Assembly (NCBI RefSeq): GCF_001540865.1
Contig: NC_033623.1
Span: 16,485,896 to 16,549,895, forward strand
Length of the DNA: 64,000 nt
Reading direction: 5' to 3'
Source: Ananas comosus
Lineage: Eukaryota; Streptophyta; Magnoliopsida; Poales; Bromeliaceae
Each line of letters begins with the position of its first letter. The first letter of the stretch is position 1. Below, one piece after another: positions 60,901 to 64,000 of this stretch. The notes beneath the pieces are model-generated. The model did not search any database. It was not told the DNA's origin and saw nothing but the letters and a program-made list of their open reading frames with translations. The translations under genes and the position numbers were made by a program.

Positions 60901-60903
60901 TTA

Positions 60904-61576
60904 GGGCGCGTCGGGTTCGCATTACAAAAGATTTCTAGGAATAAAAAGATGTCTAAAAATTTTATTCTTATTCATCTTATTACTAAGAATATGATATTTA
61001 TGTGATCGGTTCGTACGGTCATATTATTTAAGATTATAAAAAATATACAATTTATTTATTTATTTTTTTAATTATTTTTAGATAATGCTATAAAAAATTT
61101 CAACATATTTTTTTTAAAAAGGGATAGAGAGCATAGGTTAGAGAGAGAGAGCATAATTAAAAAAATAGAAAGAGAAATAAAGTCGAAATTAGAGGGAGTG
61201 GAGAGTTGAGATTTTAGAAAAAGAGGGAGAGAGAAAGCTTAGTTTAGAGAGAGAAAAACAGTTGAATTTTAGAGAAAAAAGGATAAGTTTAGAGAAAGAT
61301 ATGAGATTAGAGTGTAAAAAAAAATAATACCAATTAGTCAGCGGGTAGAGAAAAAGAAAGAAATTAGACAAATTATAATTACCCCAATCTATTAATATAA
61401 GGATACCTACTATCCTTCAAGGAAATGAGATTAATACTTTGGAATGAATCTCATGTCCAAATAAATTTAATATTATCAACTAGATTACTTAGTATGCTTA
61501 GCCAAACACTGTCATTATTTTTTATTTCTATTGAATTATTAGAAATCTTAAAAAGATGGTGCGAACCAAAGACACC
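60904..61576. mobile_element. Tourist-like MITE (PIF/Harbinger type)
   Basis: The left end GGGCGCGTCGGGTTCGCA and the reverse complement of the right end GGTGTCTTTGGTTCGCA form an inverted repeat, flanked on both sides by TTA (60901-60903 and 61577-61579), the target site typical of Tourist elements. The interior (about 670 bases) is AT-rich with a purine-rich GAGAGA segment at about 61125-61280 and no coding frame. Confidence 0.65.
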
Positions 61577-61675
61577 TTAAGGTAATCCCTTTCCATCTCT
61601 TAATTTCATTCGGTTCCTCGAACCAAAGACACCTTAAGGTAATCCCTTTCCATCTCTTAATTTCATTTGGTTCCT
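61562..61675. repeat. 57-base tandem duplication at a MITE end
   Basis: Two copies with period 57 start CGAACCAAAGACACCTTAAG at 61562 and 61619 and differ by one base (cggttcc against tggttcc). Each copy holds about 15 bases of the Tourist-like right end, the TTA target site and flanking sequence. Confidence 0.9.
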
Positions 61676-61679
61676 CCGC

Positions 61680-63803
61680 ACACTATATATAATTAGGCTG
61701 TTCCATAAGCTGTAGGTAGGATCTTCGTACCTTTGTCTTGCTTGCTGTCTCTCCAATCTTGTTCTAAAGTAAGGCGATGCCACGGGAAAGAATTCGAACC
61801 GTACTATGAAAGGAAACAACGACAATAAAGAACGAGAATTGTTGTAAGATCCTCAAAAATAGTGCCGTATTTGGGGTGGAGGAATTTTGCAAAATTTTAC
61901 GATCCCAAAGAGAGCATGAGATGCATTTCAAGCCAAAGCCAATTTCCATAGTATAAAAATCTCTACCATAACCCGCACCCCATAACCCGATTCCGTACAC
62001 TCCGCAGGCTTTTCTTTTTTTGAGTTGGGTTTCCCTGTTAACGGCCGTAACGGGTTTTGGGGAATTGTTGCCTAGACCTAGACCATCATGGACCAGTTTT
62101 CTAAATCTGATTTCTTAAGACTTCGAAATTCTAAGCCATTAGATGCAATTTACCGTGTTTGTCTTTGTCTGGCCCAATATATTGCAGAAAAAGACAATTA
62201 CTATCCGTACGCTTACATATTGTCACAAATCTCGCGTTCTAGTCTTGATGTGATCTATATTTACCTGTCTTTTTAAATATATATTTTTTTAACATAAACT
62301 TAAAAAGATTTTCTCAACTCTTAAATTTAAGGATGTAAGATATACATCGCTTGTAAAAAATATGCATGTAGTCTTTCACATACAAAAATATTTATTTATT
62401 TACATGAATAATTAATTATACCTACGCACCATTTAAGTATTTATTTATATTCTTTCAATACCAATTGGATTTATCTCAAAATATTTAGTAGCTTTCAACA
62501 CCAAACAAATGCTTATGAGTCGGTAGGTAGTTGTAGTTGAAATGTGACCATGTCTTTTTTTATTTTTTTGGGAGAGAAAGATAGTATGCTTTAAAAAATA
62601 AATTTAGCTGAAAATATGAATCAATTAGAATTCGAACTTAAAACTTGAGGTGCCAACAACAAAATCCTTCACAACTTGGGACCTCACATGGCCATGTCTT
62701 CTTGGCTGAGATAGGGGACCGGTTCCAGGCAATTTGTTTCTGGAAAGGACGAGGGTGGCTACCGGAGGTAGCTGGTGGTGGCGGCGGCGCCGCTTAAATA
62801 TTTGGGAATGACGGAGACTTAACGGCGAGAGCAGTGCTTTGAACGGCGCGACAAATCGAGGTTTTCGAAGAAAGCGAAGGCAAAGGCGGATTACTGAAGA
62901 AAGTAAAGGGTGCGATCCATCCAGCAGCTTTGCCACGTGGCCGAATCAGACGGGTCGGCCTTTTCTTTATTTTTTTAATTAAAGGGCTCTGTCTTATCCT
63001 GGGGGCCCACTTGTCGGTGTCACAACCGTGATAAATAAGCTTACTCTGAGTAGGATTTTGGGCCTAAAAAAAAATAAAAAGTTTGCCCCTCCACCCCTGG
63101 AAATGTTCTTCGTGCCCAAGAAAGGGATAGTTCGATGCCCCATAAATTCACCCTTTTCTCCCTTTTAACCAGTTACTTGTGAGTGACTATTTAGCTTTTC
63201 CTTCACAAACTGCTTATCTAATCTCTGAAATACTAGTAAGACTTTTATATTTGAAAGTTTATTTTTTGGCATAGTAAGCACAGTAGGAGGTTAAAAATAA
63301 ACATTCGAGCTCCGGAAAATAGAAGAGAATTCTAATTTGATGCATGCTTTCTTTCTTCTTATATAAAAGTAAACTAAACTGATGAAAGATATTTTACTAG
63401 AAACAAAAATGTTTTTGAGTTCTTAAATAATTCTACCCGAAAAGATACTTCTATGTTATAATTATTCAAATGAAAATCATGTAATTACTGTTTTCATCTC
63501 CTGTTAGAAAAGAAAAATGAGAAATTTTCAGTCCAACAATACTAAGCTATCGAAATGGAATAACTGCCTCTGGACTAACAGCATTTTTCTTTTTATTTTA
63601 AAATATTATGCCATTTAGTCAAACAAAAATTGCTTTAAAAAAAAATACATCTGGACTTAAATAGTCCTTTTTCTCAATTCAAACTGGTTTTGAAGATTAG
63701 AACAAGTAAATTACACCGATGAATTAGAAAGAAACAAAAGCAATTTTATGATATACATTTATATAATAAATTGTTTAGCTTAATAGGGACAGTGTACGTA
63801 CAT
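61680..63803. other. Intergenic, no supported gene
   Basis: AT-rich except for a GC-richer island at about 62690-62960, whose minus-strand frame lacks an ATG. A CACGTG G-box lies at about 62934-62939. The last 700 bases before 63803 are AT-rich and would include the 3' UTR of the gene at the right edge. Confidence 0.45.
62570..62650. repeat. Single arm of the dispersed foldback-type repeat
   Basis: GAGAGAAAGATAGTATGC followed by TAAATTTAGCTGAAAATATG and AATTCGAACTT matches the arms of the element at 33443-33946. Only one arm is recognised here. Confidence 0.55.
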
Positions 63804-64000
63804 TTATTCTAAATAATAGAGCACATAATCCTGAAAATTAGTAAGCTGGTCCAGTGCACCAATCTGCGGCGGATCACCAAAATGGTTTAGATTGAAAAAT
63901 CCATCTCCATCATCTTCATTAATCATATAACCATCGTGGCCTATGATGGCGTAATCTTTCACTCCTAGCTCGCTGCTGCTGCCGCCGCCGCCGCCGCCAA
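63804..64000 (-). CDS. 3' end of an unidentified protein (runs off window)
   Basis: Reading leftward from the window edge, one frame stays open for 65 codons to a TAA at 63806-63804: a Gly run and Ser run encoded by GGC/AGC repeats, then ELGVKDYAIIGHDGYMINED, an acidic/aromatic stretch and a final DYVLYYLE. The composition (Gly/Ser homopolymer followed by an acidic, Asn/Phe-rich tail) resembles the C-terminal region of a plant transcription factor, but I cannot name a family. The start and any upstream exons lie outside. The frame could still be fortuitous. Confidence 0.45.
   Translation of the reverse strand, partial: GGGGGGSSSELGVKDYAIIGHDGYMINEDDGDGFFNLNHFGDPPQIGALDQLTNFQDYVLYYLE

Noticed and set aside
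62625..62936. Open frame of about 100 codons on the minus strand (KLLDGSHPLLSSVIRLCLRF)
   Set aside because: It begins with GTG, has no in-frame ATG, and its end runs into a dispersed repeat arm. No splice continuity or family resemblance; kept only as a GC-rich island.

Overview
This is nuclear DNA from a flowering plant, most likely a monocot. The genes are intron-rich with GT-AG introns. First coding exons are often very GC-rich while introns and spacers are AT-rich, and plant-specific families are present (BREVIS RADIX, PMT-type methyltransferase, PIE1). The species cannot be fixed from sequence alone; a non-grass monocot such as pineapple is plausible, but that is a guess from the general look of the repeats.

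Layout, left to right: (1) 1254-4890 (+), a 459-aa coiled-coil protein of unknown function. (2) 6142-8310 (-), cytosolic ribosomal protein eL13, sharing a short divergent promoter with (3) 8574-10816 (+), a small ankyrin-repeat protein. (4) 11809-14371 (-), an intron-containing ribosomal protein uS3 (RPS3) copy that carries several lesions and reads as a pseudogene. (5) 15364-18675 (+), an unnamed 314-aa membrane protein. (6) 19908-21648 (-), an unnamed 363-aa protein. (7) 27849-32369 (+), a Golgi-type PMT methyltransferase of the PMT21/ERD3 kind, with a transposon inserted exactly at its stop codon. (8) 38643-52043 (+), the SWR1-type chromatin remodeller PIE1, assembled here as 20 coding exons and 2030 residues. 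(9) 53678-55663 (-), a BREVIS RADIX-like gene with both BRX domains; its first coding exon is missing and probably lies in the 604-base assembly gap at 55897-56500. (10) 63804-64000 (-), the 3' end of an unidentified CDS running off the window.

The genes do not form a pathway. PIE1 (chromatin), two ribosomal-protein loci and single-copy-looking housekeeping genes are simply neighbours, as is normal for plant chromosomes. Spacers and long introns hold non-autonomous DNA transposons with inverted ends: Mutator-like at 32372-32981, Tourist-like at 60904-61576, and others in introns. There are also many microsatellites and two local duplications, one of them containing a single N and probably an assembly artefact.

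I found no convincing previously undescribed multi-gene system. The most interesting items are the transposon with palindromic tandem repeats fused to the PMT21 stop codon, the recently broken RPS3 copy, an in-frame alternative splice acceptor that would add a membrane segment to the 314-aa protein, and the three conserved-looking genes that I cannot name. Exon boundaries come from splice-site consensus, reading-frame continuity and remembered family sequences. No alignment or transcript data were available.
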